Part shown: piece after piece, positions 13,301 to 26,132 of the stretch
How the letters are laid out: every line of letters starts with the position of its first letter
How positions within the stretch are numbered: position 1 is the stretch's first letter
Assembly: GCF_937616625.2 (NCBI RefSeq)
Contig: NC_065572.1
Location: 43,551,653-43,615,652, forward strand
DNA length: 64,000 nucleotides
Reading direction: 5' to 3'
Origin: Mercurialis annua
Lineage: Eukaryota > Streptophyta > Magnoliopsida > Malpighiales > Euphorbiaceae
The notes under the pieces: generated by a model
The model's input: only the letters and a program-made list of their open reading frames with translations
Told to the model about the DNA's origin: nothing
Database searches by the model: none
Program-made: the position numbers and the translations under genes

Positions 13301-14784
13301 TTGTTAACGTTTGGCTTAAATCGCTAAAAAGGTGAAACGTTTGGATTTTTTTTTGTAACGTTTGTAAACATATGGTTTAAATCGCTAAAAAGGTGAAACG
13401 TTTGGTTTTTTTTCGTAACGTTTGTAAACGTTTGGCTTAAATCACCAAAAAGGTGAGACGTTTGGTTTTGTTTCGTAACGTTTGTACACGTTTGGATTTG
13501 TTTCGTAATGTTTGTTTCTTAATGTTTTAAACGTTTGGTTTTGTTTCGTAACGTTTGTAAACATTTTGCTTAAATTGATAAAATGGTGAAACGTTTTGTT
13601 TTGTTTCGTAATGTTTGTAAACGTTTGGCTTAAATACCTAAAAAGGTGAAACATTTGGTTTTATTTTGAAACGTTTGTAAATGTTTCGATTTGTTTCGTA
13701 ACGTTTTAAACGTTTGGTTTTGTTTTGTAACGTTTGTAAACGTTTGGCTTAAATTGCTAAATAGGTGAAACGCCTGAATGTGTTTCGTAACGTTTGTAAA
13801 CGTTTGGTTTAAATTGCTAAAAAGGTGAAACGCTTGGATTTGTTTCGTAACGTTTGTAAACGTTTCGCTTAAATTGCTAAAAAGGTGAAATGCTTGGTTT
13901 TCTTTCGTAACATTTGTAAAAGTTTGACTTAAATCGCTAAAATTGTGAAACGTCTGGATTTGTTTTGTAACGTTTTAAATGTTTGGTTTTATTTCGTAAC
14001 GTTTCTAAATATTTGGTTTAAATTGCTGAAAAGGTGAAACGTTTGGATTTGTTACGTAATATTTGTAAACATTTGGCTTAAATCGCTAAAAAGGTGAAAC
14101 GTTTGGATTTGGTTCGCAAGGTTTATAAACATTTGCCTTAAATCGCTAAAAAGGGGAAACGTTTTATTTTGTTTCGTAACGTTTGCAAACGTTTGGCTTA
14201 AATCGCTAAAAAGGTGAAACGTTTGGATTTGTTTCATAACGTTTGTAAACGTTTGGCTTAAATTGCTAAAAAGGGGAAAAGTTTTAATTTGTTTCGTAAC
14301 GTTTGTAAACGTTTGGCTTAAATCGCTAAAAAGGTGAAACGTTTGGATTTGTTTCGTAATGTTTGTTAACGTTTGGCTTAAATCGCTAAAAAGGTGAAAC
14401 GTTTGGATTTTTTTTGTAACGTTTGTAAACAGATGGTTTAAATCGCTAAAAAGGTGAAACGTTTGGTTTTTTTTCGTAACGTTTGTAAACGTTTGGCTTA
14501 AATCCCCAAAAAGGTGAGACGTTTGGTTTTGTTTCGTAACGTTTGTACACGTTTGGATTTGTTTCGTAATGTTTGTTTCGTAATGTTTTAAACGTTTGCT
14601 TTTGTTTCGTAACGTTTGTAAACATTTTGCTTAAATTGCTAAAATAGTGAAACGTTTTGTTTTGTTTCGAAATGTTTGTAAACGTTTGGCTTAAATACCT
14701 AAAAAGGTGAAACATTTGGTTTTGTTTTGAAACGTTTGTAAATGTTTCGATTTGTTTCGTAACGTTTTAAACGTTTGGTTTTGT
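7349..14784 (+). repeat. Nested higher-order repeats (1.06 kb within about 3.65 kb)
   Basis: A unit of about 1.06 kb occurs as adjacent pairs: about 9121-10180 with 10181-11200, and 12661-13722 with 13723-14784. The second pair is offset by 1062 bp and nearly identical; the first pair is offset by 1061 bp and more diverged. Pairs are separated by about 1.5 kb of other monomers. The whole pair-plus-spacer block repeats with a period of about 3.65-3.74 kb (7349-11089 and 11090-14746), as shown by the variant ATGTTTCGATTTG and the TTTTTTCTCGTAA marker. A third, shortened copy seems to begin near 14785. The period is read by eye from marker variants, so boundaries are approximate. Confidence 0.75.
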
Positions 14785-16856
14785 TTTGTAACGTTTTTAA
14801 ACGTTTGACTTAAATCACTAAAAAGGTGAATTGTTTGGTTTTTCCTCGTAAGTTTGGTAATAGTTTGGCTTATATCGCTAAAAAGGTGAAACGCTTGGAT
14901 TTGTTTCGTAACGTTTGTAAACGTTTGGCTTAAATTGCTAAAAGGTGAAATGCTTGGTTTTGTTTCGTAACATTTGTAAACGTTTGGCTTAAATCACTAA
15001 AAGTGGGAAACATTTTGATTTGTTTCATAACGTTTTAAACGTTTGGTTTTGTTTCGTAACATTTCTAAACGTTTGGTTTAAATCGCTGAAAAGCTGAAAC
15101 GTTTGGATTTGTTTCGTAATGTTTGTAAACGTTTGACTTAAATCCTAAAAAGGGGGAAACATTTGGATTTGTTTCGTAACGTTTGTAAACGTTTGGCTTA
15201 AATCGCTAAAAAGGGGAAACGTTCGGATTTGTTTCGTAACGTTTGTAAACGTTTGGCATAAATCGCTAAAAAGGTGAAACGTTCGGATTTGTTTCGTAAC
15301 GTTTGTAAACGTTTGGCTTAAATCGCTAAAAAGGTGAAACGTTTTGATTTGTATCGTAACGTTGGTAATCGTTTGGCTTAAAATGCTAAAAAGGTGAAAC
15401 GCTTGGATGTGTTTCGTAACGTTTGTAAACGTTTGGCTTAAATTGCTAAATAGGTTAAACGCTTGGATTTGTTTCGTAACGTGTGTAAACGTTTGCCTTA
15501 AATTTCTAAGGAGGTGAAACGCTTGGATTAGTTTCGTATCATTTATAAACATTTGGCTTAAATCGCTAAAAAGGGGAAACGTTTGGATTTGTTTTGTACC
15601 GTTTATTAACATTTGCCTTAAATCGCTAAAAAGGTGAAACCTTTTGATATGTTTCGTAATGTTTGTAAACGTTTGGCTTAAATTGCTAAAAAAGTGGAAA
15701 CGCTTTGATTTGTTTCATAACTTTGTATTATATTACTAAAAAGGTGAAACGCTTGGTTTTGTTGCGTAACGTTTGTAAACGTTTGGCTTAAATAACTGAA
15801 ATGTGAAACATTTGGATTTGTTTCGTAACGTTTGGCTTAAATCGCTAAAATGGGGAAACGTTTGGATTTATTTCGTAACGTTTTAAACGTTTGGCTTAAA
15901 TCGCTAAAATGGGGAAACGTTTGAATTTGTTTCGTAACCTTTGTAAACGTTTGGCTTAAATTGCTATAAACAGTAAACGTTTGGATTTGTTTCGTAGCGT
16001 TTGTAAACGTTTGCCTTCAATCACTAATAAGGTGAAAGGTTTGGTTTATTTCGTAACATTTAGCTTAATTTTCTAGAAAGGTAAAACGCTCGGATTTGTT
16101 TCATATCGTTTGTAAACATTTGGCTAAAATTGAAATGTTTGGATTTGTTTGATAAAGTTTGTAAACGTTTAGCTTAAATTGTTAAAAAGGTTAAACGTTT
16201 GGTTTTGTTTTGTAACGTTTGTAAATGTTTGGCATAAATAGCTAAAAATGTGAAACGCTAGGATTTGTTTAGTGACGTTTATAAATATTTGGCTTAAGTT
16301 GCTAAAACAGTGAAACATTTGGTTTTGTTTCGTAACGTTTGTAAATGTTTGGCTTAAATTGCTAAAAAGGTGAATTATTTTGATTTGTTTCGTGACGTTT
16401 GTAAACGATTGGCGTAAATTTCTAAAAAGGTGAAATGTTTGGATTTGTTTCGTAACGTTTATAAACGTTTGGCCTAAATTACTAAAAGGCGAAACATTTG
16501 TATTTGTTTTGTTGCGTTTGTAAATGTTTGGCTTCTATCGCTAAAAAGGGGAAACGTTTGGATTTGATTCGTAACATTTGTAAATGTTTGACTTAAATCG
16601 CTAAAAAGGTGAAACGCTTGGATTTGTTTTGTAAAGTTAGTAAATGTTTTTCTCAAATAGCCAAAAAGGTGAGACGTTTGGATTTGTCTCGTAACGTTTG
16701 TTAACGTTTGGCTTAAATCGCTAAAAAGGTGAAACGTTTTGAATTGTTTCGTAACATTTGTAAACGTTTGGCTTAAATTGTTAAAAGGTTGAAACGCTTG
16801 GATTTGTTTCGTAACGTTTCAAAACCTTTGGCTTAAGTCACTAAAATGGGGAACCG

Positions 16857-17303
16857 TTTACAAACGTTACGAAACAAATCCAAACGTTTAACTTTTTTAG
16901 CAATTTAAGCTAAATGTTTACAAAGGTTATGAAGCAAAACCAAACGTTTCCCCATTTTAACAATTTAAGCCAAACATTTACAAACGTTACAAAAAAAGCC
17001 AAACGTTTACAAAAATCCAAACGTTTCACCTTTTTTGCGATATAAGCCAAACGTTTACAAACGTTACGAAACAAATCCAAACGTTTCACCTTCTTAGCAA
17101 TTTAATCCAAACGTTTACAAACGTTACGGAACAAAGCCAAATGTTTCACATATTTAGCAGTTTAAGTCAAACGTTTTACAAACATTACAAAACAAATCCA
17201 AATGTTTCACATTTTTAGAGAATAAAGCCAAAAGTTTACAAAAGTTACGAAACAAATCCAATCCAAACGTTTCCCCATTTTAGCAATTTAAGCCAAACGT
17301 TTT
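16857..17303 (-). repeat. Inverted satellite island
   Basis: About 447 bp of the same satellite in reverse orientation, recognised by CCAAACGTTT, AGCAATTTAAGCC and TTACGAAACAAATCC. It is bounded on both sides by plus-oriented monomers. Confidence 0.9.
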
Positions 17304-18108
17304 CTTTCATAACCTTTGTAAACGTTTGGTTTAAATCGCTAAAAACGTGAAACATTTGGATTTGTTTTGTAACATTTGTAAACGTTTGGCTTAAATCGCT
17401 AGAAACGTTTGTAAATGTTTGGCTTAAATCGTTAAAATGGGGAAACGTTTGGATTTGTTTTGTAACGTTTGTAAACGTTTTGCTTTAATCGCTAAAAATG
17501 TGAAACGATTGGATTTGTTTCAGTCACGTTTGTAAACGTTTGGCTTAAATAGTTTAAAAGGTGAAACGCTTGGATTTGTTTCGTAACGTTTGTAAACGTT
17601 TGACTTAAATCGCTAAAAAGGCGAAACGTTTGGTTTTGTTTTGTAACGTTTGTAAATGTTTGGCTTAAATCGCTAAAAATGTAAAACGTTTGGATTTGTT
17701 TCGTTACATTTGTAAACGTTTGGCTTAAATCGCTAAAATGGGGAAACGTTTGGATTTGTTTCGTAATGTTTGTAAACGTTTGGCTTAAATTGCTAAAAAT
17801 GTGAAATTTTTGGATTTGTTTCGTAATGTTTGTAAACGTTTGGCTTAAATTGCTAAAAAGGTGAAACACTTGGATTTGTTTCTTAACGTTTGTAAAGGTT
17901 TGGTCTAAATCGCTAAAAAGGTGAATTGTTTGGATTTATTTCGTAACGTTTGAAAACGTTTGGCTTAAATCGCTAAAAAGGTGAAACGTTTGGATTTGTT
18001 TCATAACGTTTGTAAACGTTTGGTTTAAATCGCTAAAAAGGTGAAACGTTTTGTTTTGTTTAGTAACGTTTGTAATCGTTTGGCTTAAATTGCTAAAAAT
18101 GTGAAAAG

Positions 18109-18830
18109 CTTGGATTTGTTTCGTAACAATTGTAAACGTTTAGCTCAAATCGCTAAAAAGGTGAAACACTTGGATTTGTTTCGTAACTTTTCAAACGTTT
18201 GGATTAAATTGCTAAAAAGACGAAATGTTTGGTTTTTTTTTGTAACGTTTGCAAATGTTTTGCTTAAATCGCTAAACATGGGAAACGTTTGGATTTGTTT
18301 CGTTACATTTGTAAACGTTTGGCTTAAATCACTAAAAAGGTGAATTGTTTGGATTTGTTTCGTAAATTTTGGAAAAGTTTGGCTTAAATTGCTAAAGAGG
18401 TGAAACGTTTGGATTTGATTCGTAACATTTGTAAACGTTTGGCTTAAATCTCTAAAAATGTGAAACGCTTGGATTTGTTTCGTAACAATTGTAAACGTTT
18501 AGCTCAAATCGCTAAAAAGGTGAAACACTTGGATTTGTTTCGTAACTTTTCAAACGTTTGGATTAAATTGCTAAAAAGACGAAATGTTTGGTTTTTTTTT
18601 TGTAACGTTTGCAAATGTTTTGCTTAAATCGCTAAATATGTGAAACGTTTGGATTTGTTTCGTTACATTTGTAAACGTTTGGCTTAAATCACTAAAAAGG
18701 TGAATTGTTTGGATTTGTTTCGTAAATTTTGGAAAAGTTTGGCTTAAATTGCTAAAGAGGTGAAACGTTTGGATTTGATTCGTAACATTTGTAAACGTTT
18801 GGCTGAAATCGGTAAAAAGGTGAAACGCTT
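18109..18830 (+). repeat. 360-bp tandem duplication (six monomers)
   Basis: Two adjacent copies of about 360 bp (six monomers), starting near 18109 and 18468. They share unusual variants in the same order: GTAACAATTG, a shortened monomer with GTAACTTTTCAAACG, GCTAAAAAGACG, and a monomer with GTAAATTTTGG. They differ at only a few bases, so this is a very recent local duplication inside the array. Confidence 0.85.
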
Positions 18831-19065
18831 GGATTTGTTTCGTAACGTTTGTAAATGTTTGGCTTAAATCGCTAAAAAGGTGAAACGTTAGGATTTGTCT
18901 CGTAACGTTTGTAAACGTTTGGCTTAACTCTCTTAAAAGGGGAAACATTTTGATTTTTTTCGTAACGTTTGTAAACGTTTGACTTAAATTAGTAAAAGGG
19001 TGAAACGCTTGGATTTGTTTCGTAATGTTTGCAAACGTTTTGCTTAAGTCACTAAAATGGGGAAA

Positions 19066-19514
19066 CGTTTACAATCGTTACGAAACAAATCCAAATGTTT
19101 CACTTTTTTAGCAACTTAAGCCAAATTTTTACAAAGATTATGAAACAAAACCAAACGTTTCCCCATTTTAGCGATTTAAGCCAAACATTTACAAACATTA
19201 CGAAATAAAGCCAAACGTTTACAAAAATCCAATCGTTTCACCTTTTTTGCCATTTAAGCCAAACATTTACAAACGTTACGAAACAAATCCAAACGTTTCA
19301 CCTTCTTAGCAATTTAAGCCAAATGTTTACAAACGTTACCGAAAAAAACCAAACGTTTCACATTTTTAGTGATTTAAGTCAAACGTTTAACAAACGTTAC
19401 GAAACAAATCCAAATGTTTCACATTTTTAGCGATTTAAGCCAAACGTTTAAAAAATTAACGAAACAAATCCAATCCAAACGTTTTCCCATTTTTGCAATT
19501 TAAGCTAAACGTTT
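19066..19514 (-). repeat. Inverted satellite island
   Basis: About 449 bp of reverse-oriented monomers, homologous to the island at 16857-17303 and with matching junctions. Confidence 0.9.
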
Positions 19515-22383
19515 TGTTTCATAATCTTTGTAAACGTTTGGCTTAAATTGCTAAAAAGGTGAAACATTTGGATTTATTTCGTAACGTTTGTAAACGTTTG
19601 GCTTAAAAGGCTAGAAACGTTTGGATTTGCTTCGTAATGTTTTAATCGTTTGGCTTAAATCGCTAAAACGGGGAAACAATTGGATTTGTTTTGTAATGTT
19701 TGTAAACGTTTGGCTTAAATCGATATAATATGAAATGTTTGGTTTTGTTTCGTAACTTTTGTAAACGTTTGGCTTAAATCGCTAAAATTTGAAACGCTTG
19801 GATTTGTTTCGTAACGTTTGTAAATGTTTGGCTTAAATTCCTAAAAAGGTGAAACGCTTGGATTTGTTTCGTAACGTTTGTAAACGTTTAGCTTAAATCA
19901 CTAAAAAGGTGAATTGTTTGGATTTGTTTCGTATCGTTTGAAAACGTTTGGCTTAAATCGCTAAAAGGCGAAATGTTTGGATTTTCTTCGTAATGTTTTA
20001 AACGTTTGGCTTAAATCGCTAAAATGGGGAAACTTTAGGATTTGTTTCGTAACGTTTGTTAACATTTTGCTTAAATCGCTAAAAAGGTGAAAGTTTTCTT
20101 TTGTTTTCTAACGTTTGTAAACGTTCGGCTTAAATTGCTAAAAAGATGAAACACTTGGATTTGTTTCGTAACGTTTGGCTTAAATCGCTAAAAATATGAA
20201 ACTTTTGGTTTTGTTTTGTAACGTTTGTAAACGATTGACTTAAATTAAAAGGGGAAACGCTCGAATTTGATTCGTTAAGTTTGTAAATGTTTGGCTTAAA
20301 TCTCTAAATAGGTGAAATGTTTATATTTATTACGCAACGTTTGTAAACGTTTGGCTTATATTTCTTAAAAGGTGAAACGTTTGGATTTATTTCGTAACGT
20401 TTTAAATGTTTGGCTTATATCGCTAAAAAGGTAAAACGTTTAGTTTTGTTTCGTAACGTTTTAAATGTTGGTTTTGTTTCGCAATGTTTGTAAACATTTG
20501 GCTTCAATCGCTAATAAGGTGAAACGTTTGGATTTGTTCGTTCGGTTTAAATCTCTAAAATGGGGGAAACGTTTGAATTTATTTCGTAACGTTTTAAACG
20601 TTTGGTTTTGTTTAGTAAAGTTTAAAACGTGTGGCTTAAATTACTAAAATTGGGAAACATTTGTTTTGTTTCATAACGTTTGTAAATGTTTCCCCAAATC
20701 GTTTCACCTTTTCACCTTTGGATTTATTTCGTAACGTTTTAAACGTTTCTATTTGGATTCGTTTTGTAACGTTTTAACCGTTTGATTTTGCTTTGTAACG
20801 TTTACAACGTTTGGCTTAAATCGCTAAAAATGGAAAACGTTTGGTTTTGTTTCGTAACGTTTGTAAACGTTTCCCCAAATCGTTTCGCCTTTTCATGTTT
20901 GGATTTTTTTTGACGCGTTTTAAACGTTTGGATTTTTATTTGTTTCGTAACATTTTAAACGTTTGGATTTGTTTCGTTACGTTTTAAAGGTTTGGCTTAA
21001 ATCGCTAAAAAGGTGACACGTTTGGATTTGTTTCGTAATGTTTGTAAACGTTTGGCTTAAATTGCTAGAAAGGTGAAACACTTTGATTTATTTTGTAATG
21101 TTTGTAAACGTTTGGTTTTGTTTCGTAGCGTTTGTAAATGTTTGGCTTCAATCGCTAAAAAGGTGAAACGCTTTAGATTTGTTTTGTAACGTTTGTTAAC
21201 GTTTGGCTTTAATCGCTACAAAAGGGAAACGTTTCGATTTGTTTTGAAACGTTTATGAACGTTTGGCTTAAATTGTTAAAAAGGTGAAACGCTTGAATTT
21301 GTTTCGTAACGCATGTAAACGTCTGGCTTTGTTTCGTAACATTTATAAAACGTTTGGCTTAAATCGCTAATAATGTAAAACGTTTCGATTTGTTTCATAA
21401 CGTTTTAAACGTTTGGTTTTATTCCGTAACGTTTGTAAAAGTTTGGCTTAAATCGCTAAAAAGGTGAAACGTTTAGATTTTTTCGTAATGTTTGTTAACG
21501 TTAGGCTTAAATTGCTAAAAAGGTGAAACCTTTGGATTTGTTTTGTAAAGTTTGTAAACGTTTGGCTTAAATCGCTACAAAAGGTGAAACGTTTGGATTT
21601 TTTTCGTAATGTTTGTAAACATTTGGCTTAAATTGCTATTAAGACGAAACACTTAGATTTTTTTCATAACGTTTGTAAACGTTTGGCTTAAATCGCTCAA
21701 AAGGTGAAACGTTTGGTTTTGTTTCGTAATGTTTGTAAATGATCGGATTAAATTGCTAAAAAGTTGAAACGCTTGGATTTGTTTAGTAACATTTTAAATG
21801 ATTGGATATGTTTCATAACATTTGTAAACGCTTGGCTTAAATCGCTAAAAAGGGGAAACGTTTGGATTTGTTTTGTAACGTTTCTAAACGTTTGGCTTAA
21901 ATTGCTAAAACAAGGAAATGTTTGGATTTGTTTCGCAACGTTTGTAAAGCTTTGGCTTAAATCGCTAAAAAGGTGAAACGTTTGGATTTTTTTCGTAACG
22001 TTTGTAAATGTTTGGCTTAAATTGCTAAAAAGGTGAAACGCTTGGATTTGTTTCGTAACGTTTGTAAACGTTTGGTTTAAATTGCTAAAAAGGTGAAACG
22101 TTTGGATTTGTTTTGTAACGTTTGTAAACGTTTAGCTTAAATTGCTTGAAAGGTGAAATGTTTGGATTTGTTTCATAACATTTGTAAACGTTTGGATTTG
22201 TTTCGTAACATTTGTAAACATTTGGCATAAATCTCTAAAAGGTGAAATGTTTCGATTTTTTTCGTAACGTTTGTAAATGTTTGGCTTAAATTGCTAAAAA
22301 GGTAAACGTTTGCATTCGTTTCGTAATGTTTGTAAACATTTGGCTTAAATCGCTAAAAAGATGAAATGTTTGGTTTTGTATGG

Positions 22384-22458
22384 TTATGAAACAATACCAA
22401 ACGTTTAAAACCTTACGAAACAAATCCAAACGTTTCACCTTTTTAGCGATTTAAGCCG
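22384..22458 (-). repeat. Small inverted satellite island
   Basis: About 75 bp, roughly one monomer and a quarter, in reverse orientation. Plus-oriented monomers flank it on both sides. Confidence 0.8.
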
Positions 22459-24546
22459 CAACGTTTATAAACGTTTGGCTTAAATCGCTAAAAAGGTGAA
22501 ACTTTTGGATTTGTTTCATAACGTTTGTAAACATCTGGCTTAAATTGAAACGTTTGGATTTGATTCCTAACGTTTGTAAACGTTTGGCTTAAATAGCTAA
22601 AAAGGTGAAACAATTGGATTTGTTTCTTAACGTTTGTAAACGTTTGGCTTATATCGCAAAAAAGGTGAAACATTTGGATTTGTTTCGTAACGTTTGTAAA
22701 CGTTTGGCTTTAATCGCTAATAATGGGAAACGTTTAGATTTGTTTCGTAACGTTTGTAAACGTTTAGCTTAAATCGCTAAAAAGGTGAAACGTTTGGATT
22801 TGTTTTGAAACGTTTGTAAAAGTTTAACCTAACTCGCTAAAAAGGTGAAACGTTTAGATTTGTTTCGAAACGTTTGGCTTGAATTGCTAAAAAGATGAAA
22901 CGCTTGTATTTGTTTCGTAACGTTTGTAAACGTTTGGCTTAAATCGCTAGAAAGATGAAACGTTTGGATTTGTTTCGTAATGTTTGTAAATTTTTGACTT
23001 AAATTGCTAAAAAGGGGAAACGTTTGGATTTATTTTGTAACGTTTTAAACGTTTGGCGTAAGTCGCTAGAATGGGGAAACGTTTGGATTTGTTTCGTAAC
23101 GATTTGTAAACGTTGGCTTAAATTGCTTGAAAGGGTAAACGTTTGGATTTGTTTCGTAACGTTTGTAAACGTTCGGCTTCAATTGCTAAAAAGGTGAAAC
23201 GCTTGGATTTGTTTCATAACATTTGTAAACGTTTGGCTTAAATCGCTAAAATTGTGAAACGTTTGGTTTTATTTTGTACAATTTGTAAACGCTTGGCTTC
23301 AATTTCTAAAAATGTGAAACGCTTGGGTTTGTTTCGTAACATTTGTAAACATTTGGCTTAAATAGATAAATAGGTGAAACTTTTGGATTTGTTACGTAAC
23401 ATTTGTAAACGTTTGGCTTCGCTAAAAAGGGGGAACGTTTGGATTTGTTTCGTAATGTTTCTAAACGTTCGGCTTAAATAGCTAAAATGGTGAAACGTTT
23501 GGTTTTGTTTCGTAACGTTTTAAACATTTTGTTTTGTTTAATAACGTTTGTAAACATTTGGCTTCAATCGCTAAAAAGGTGAAACGTTTGGATTTGTTTC
23601 ATAACGTTTGTAAAGGTTCAGTTTGAATCGCTAAACTAGGGAAACATTTGGATTTGTTTCTTAACGTTTTAATCGTTTGGTTTTGTTTCGTAACGTTTAA
23701 AACGTGTGGCTTAAATTGCAAAAAGTTGGAAACATTTTGTTTTGTTTTGTAACATTTGTAAACATTTTCCCAAATCGTTTCACCTTTTCACGTTTGGATT
23801 TGTTTCGTAACGTTTAAACGTTTGGATTTGGATTTGTTTTGTAACATTTTAATCGTTTGGCTTTGTTTCGTAACGTTTAAAACATTTGGCTTAAATTGCT
23901 AAAAATGGGAAATGTTTTGTTTTGTTTCGTAACGTCTGTAAACGTTTTCCCAAATCGTTTCACCTTTTCACGTTTGGATTTGTTTCATAACGTTATAAAA
24001 GTCTGGATTTGGATTTGTTTCGTAACATTTTAATTGTTTGGATTTTTTTCATAACGTATTAAATGTTTAGCTTAAATCACTAAAAAGGTGACAAGTTTTG
24101 ATTTGTTTCGTAACGTTTGTAAACGTTTGGCTTAATTTGCTAAAAAGGTCAAACGCTTCGATTTGTCTCGTAACCTTTGTAAACGTTTAGTTTTATTTCG
24201 TAACATTTGTAAACGTTTGGCTTCAATCGCTAAAAATGTGAAACGCATGGATTTGTTTCGTAATGTTATCAAACGTTTGGTTTTGTTTCGTAACGTTTGT
24301 AAACGTTTTGATTTATTTCGTAGCGTTTGTAAACGTTTAGCTTAAATCGCAAAACAGGGGAAACGTTTGGTTTTGTTTTATAACCTTTGTAAGCGTTTGG
24401 TTTTGTTTCGTAAGATTTATAAACGTTTCGCTTAAATCGCTATAAAGGTGAAACGTTTGGATTTGTTTTGTAACGTTTTAAATGTTTGGTGAAACGTTTG
24501 GATTTGTTTTTAAACGTTTGTTTTTGTTTTATAACATTTCTAAATA

Positions 24547-25221
24547 TTTACAAACGTTACAAAACAAATCCAAACGCTTCACCTTTTTAGCGATTTAAGC
24601 CAAATGTTTACAAATATTACGAAACAAAACCAAACGTCTAAAACGTTACAAACAAATCCAAACGTTTCACTTTTTTAGCGATTTAAGCCAAACATTACGA
24701 AACACAACCAAACGTTTGCAAAGGTTATGAAACAAAACCAAACGTCTCACCTTTTTAGCGATTTAAGCCAAACATTTACAAACGTTACGGAACAAAAACA
24801 AATGTTTCCCATTTTTAGCGATTTATGCCAAACGTTTACAACTGTTACGGAACAAATCAAAACGTTTCAAACGTTACGAAACAAATCCAAACGTTTCACC
24901 TTTTTAGCGATTTAAGCCAAACGTTTACAAACGTTACGAAACAAAACCAAACGTTTACAAACATTACGAAACAAAACCAAATGTTTCAAAATGTTACAGA
25001 ACAAATCCAAACGTTTGACCTTTTTAGCGATTGAAGTTAAACGTTTACAAACGTTACGAAAAAAAACCAAACGTTTACAAACGTTACAAAACAAATCCAA
25101 GCGTTTCAACTTTTTAGCAATTTAAGCCAAACGTTTACAAACGTTACAAAACAAATCCAAATGTTTCCCCTTTTTAGCGATTTAATCCAAACGTTTACAA
25201 ATGTTACGAAACAAATCCAAA
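24547..25221 (-). repeat. Inverted satellite block left of solo LTR A
   Basis: Reverse-oriented monomers run up to the left edge of solo LTR A and continue on its right side (27661-27925). Element A therefore landed inside a pre-existing inverted block. The longest forward-reading frames here are repeat artefacts. Confidence 0.9.
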
Positions 25222-25684
25222 TGTCACGACCCAAATTATCGAGCCGCGACCGGCGCTAGGGAATGTGAGTGGTAGCTCCGAAACCCGTAGCAAGCCTAAA
25301 ATAACTAAAACTTTTTCGCAAAATAATACAACACATACGGAAGCAATCATATATACAAATATTTACACTAGATATCTTGATATCCACGTGGGCTCTAGTT
25401 TTCGTACCACGTACGAACTGGCCTCACGAAACTATATACATCCCAGTGTATCACAACCATATCACCAGCATATGGTGCTGTGAATAAAACACAACGTACG
25501 TAGCCTACAAAAATCTATAAACAGGGACAGCAAGTAAAACATAAAACCAAAATAAACTGTTGTCAAGGCCATGAATATATCGACACAGGACCACTACTAC
25601 AGCACTACGGAAGTCAAGAACTATACAAGTGCGGCTGACTTTCGGATACCAAAAACAACCTCTAGTTAGCTCCAGACACTAAGC

Positions 25685-25732
25685 ACCTGAAATGTTAAAC
25701 AATAACAGAGTCAGACTATGCTGAGTGAGTTT
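25685..25732 (-). promoter_or_regulatory. Conserved LTR block ending in TTTCAGG (element A)
   Basis: On the minus strand this reads AACTCACTCAGCATAG, then TCTGACTC, then a T-rich stretch and TTTCAGG. The same arrangement is found in LTRs B, C and D. The role is unknown. The pyrimidine stretch and CAGG resemble a splice acceptor or an RNA-processing signal, but no intron is shown. Confidence 0.55.
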
Positions 25733-26132
25733 GCAATTTACTAATGGTAAAATAAAATAACATCGCATTTCAAATAAAACATTATTACGATAATACAATA
25801 ATCAAGCATTTGATCCGTTCGAAACTAAAAGCCTAAAACTTAACATAACCTACGTATCGCATATCATATATATCAAGATTCGAATTGATCATTCAACCTT
25901 GGGCCCGGTCATGGGATAGTTCCACCGAGTTCAACCGCTGCCAATTTCTTCATCCCAAGTTGTGGGTCCCGAGATAGTTCAACCAAGTTCAACCCACTAG
26001 ATACGGGTCCCGCGATAGTTCAACCGAGTTTAACCTGATATCTTCTATTCATATATCCAACTTACATATTCATATTCGTGCGCACTTATCAAATCATCAC
26101 AAATAGTCTAAACACACTAGACTGACTCAATT

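Larger units (their letters stand above)
16680..19700. repeat. 2.2-kb repeat carrying an inverted island, two copies
   Basis: Two copies about 2.2 kb apart each contain the same plus-to-minus-to-plus switch. Inverted segments lie at about 16857-17303 and 19066-19514. The entry junction (TTAAGTCACTAAAATGGGGAA followed directly by reverse-oriented monomers; positions about 16835-16855 and 19044-19064) and the exit junction (near 17290 and 19505) match. The inversion therefore arose once and was then duplicated. The 360-bp duplication lies between the two islands. Confidence 0.8.
1..25221 (+). repeat. 60-bp satellite array, block 1
   Basis: A continuous tandem array whose monomer is 60 bp, so successive 60-base stretches stay in register over kilobases. 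Each monomer contains AAACGTTTGG twice, exactly 30 bp apart. The first copy is followed by ATTTGTTTCGTAACGTTTGT and the second by CTTAAATCGCTAAAAAGGTG, so the monomer is a dimer of two diverged 30-bp halves. Variants that drop one half or 1-3 bases occur throughout. Most of the block reads in the plus orientation; inverted islands are listed separately. There is no gene in it. Open frames of 60-166 codons arise only because 60 is divisible by three. A pericentromeric or heterochromatic location is inferred, not shown. Confidence 0.97.

Noticed and set aside
12094..15612. Repeat-protein genes on the minus strand (152 and 155 codons)
   Set aside because: They follow the 60-bp register exactly, start and stop at random monomer variants and have no upstream signals. 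They exist only because the monomer length is a multiple of three.
1..25221. CRISPR-like regularly spaced repeats
   Set aside because: The sequence between repeat copies is itself repeated, so there are no unique spacers. The context is a plant tandem satellite.
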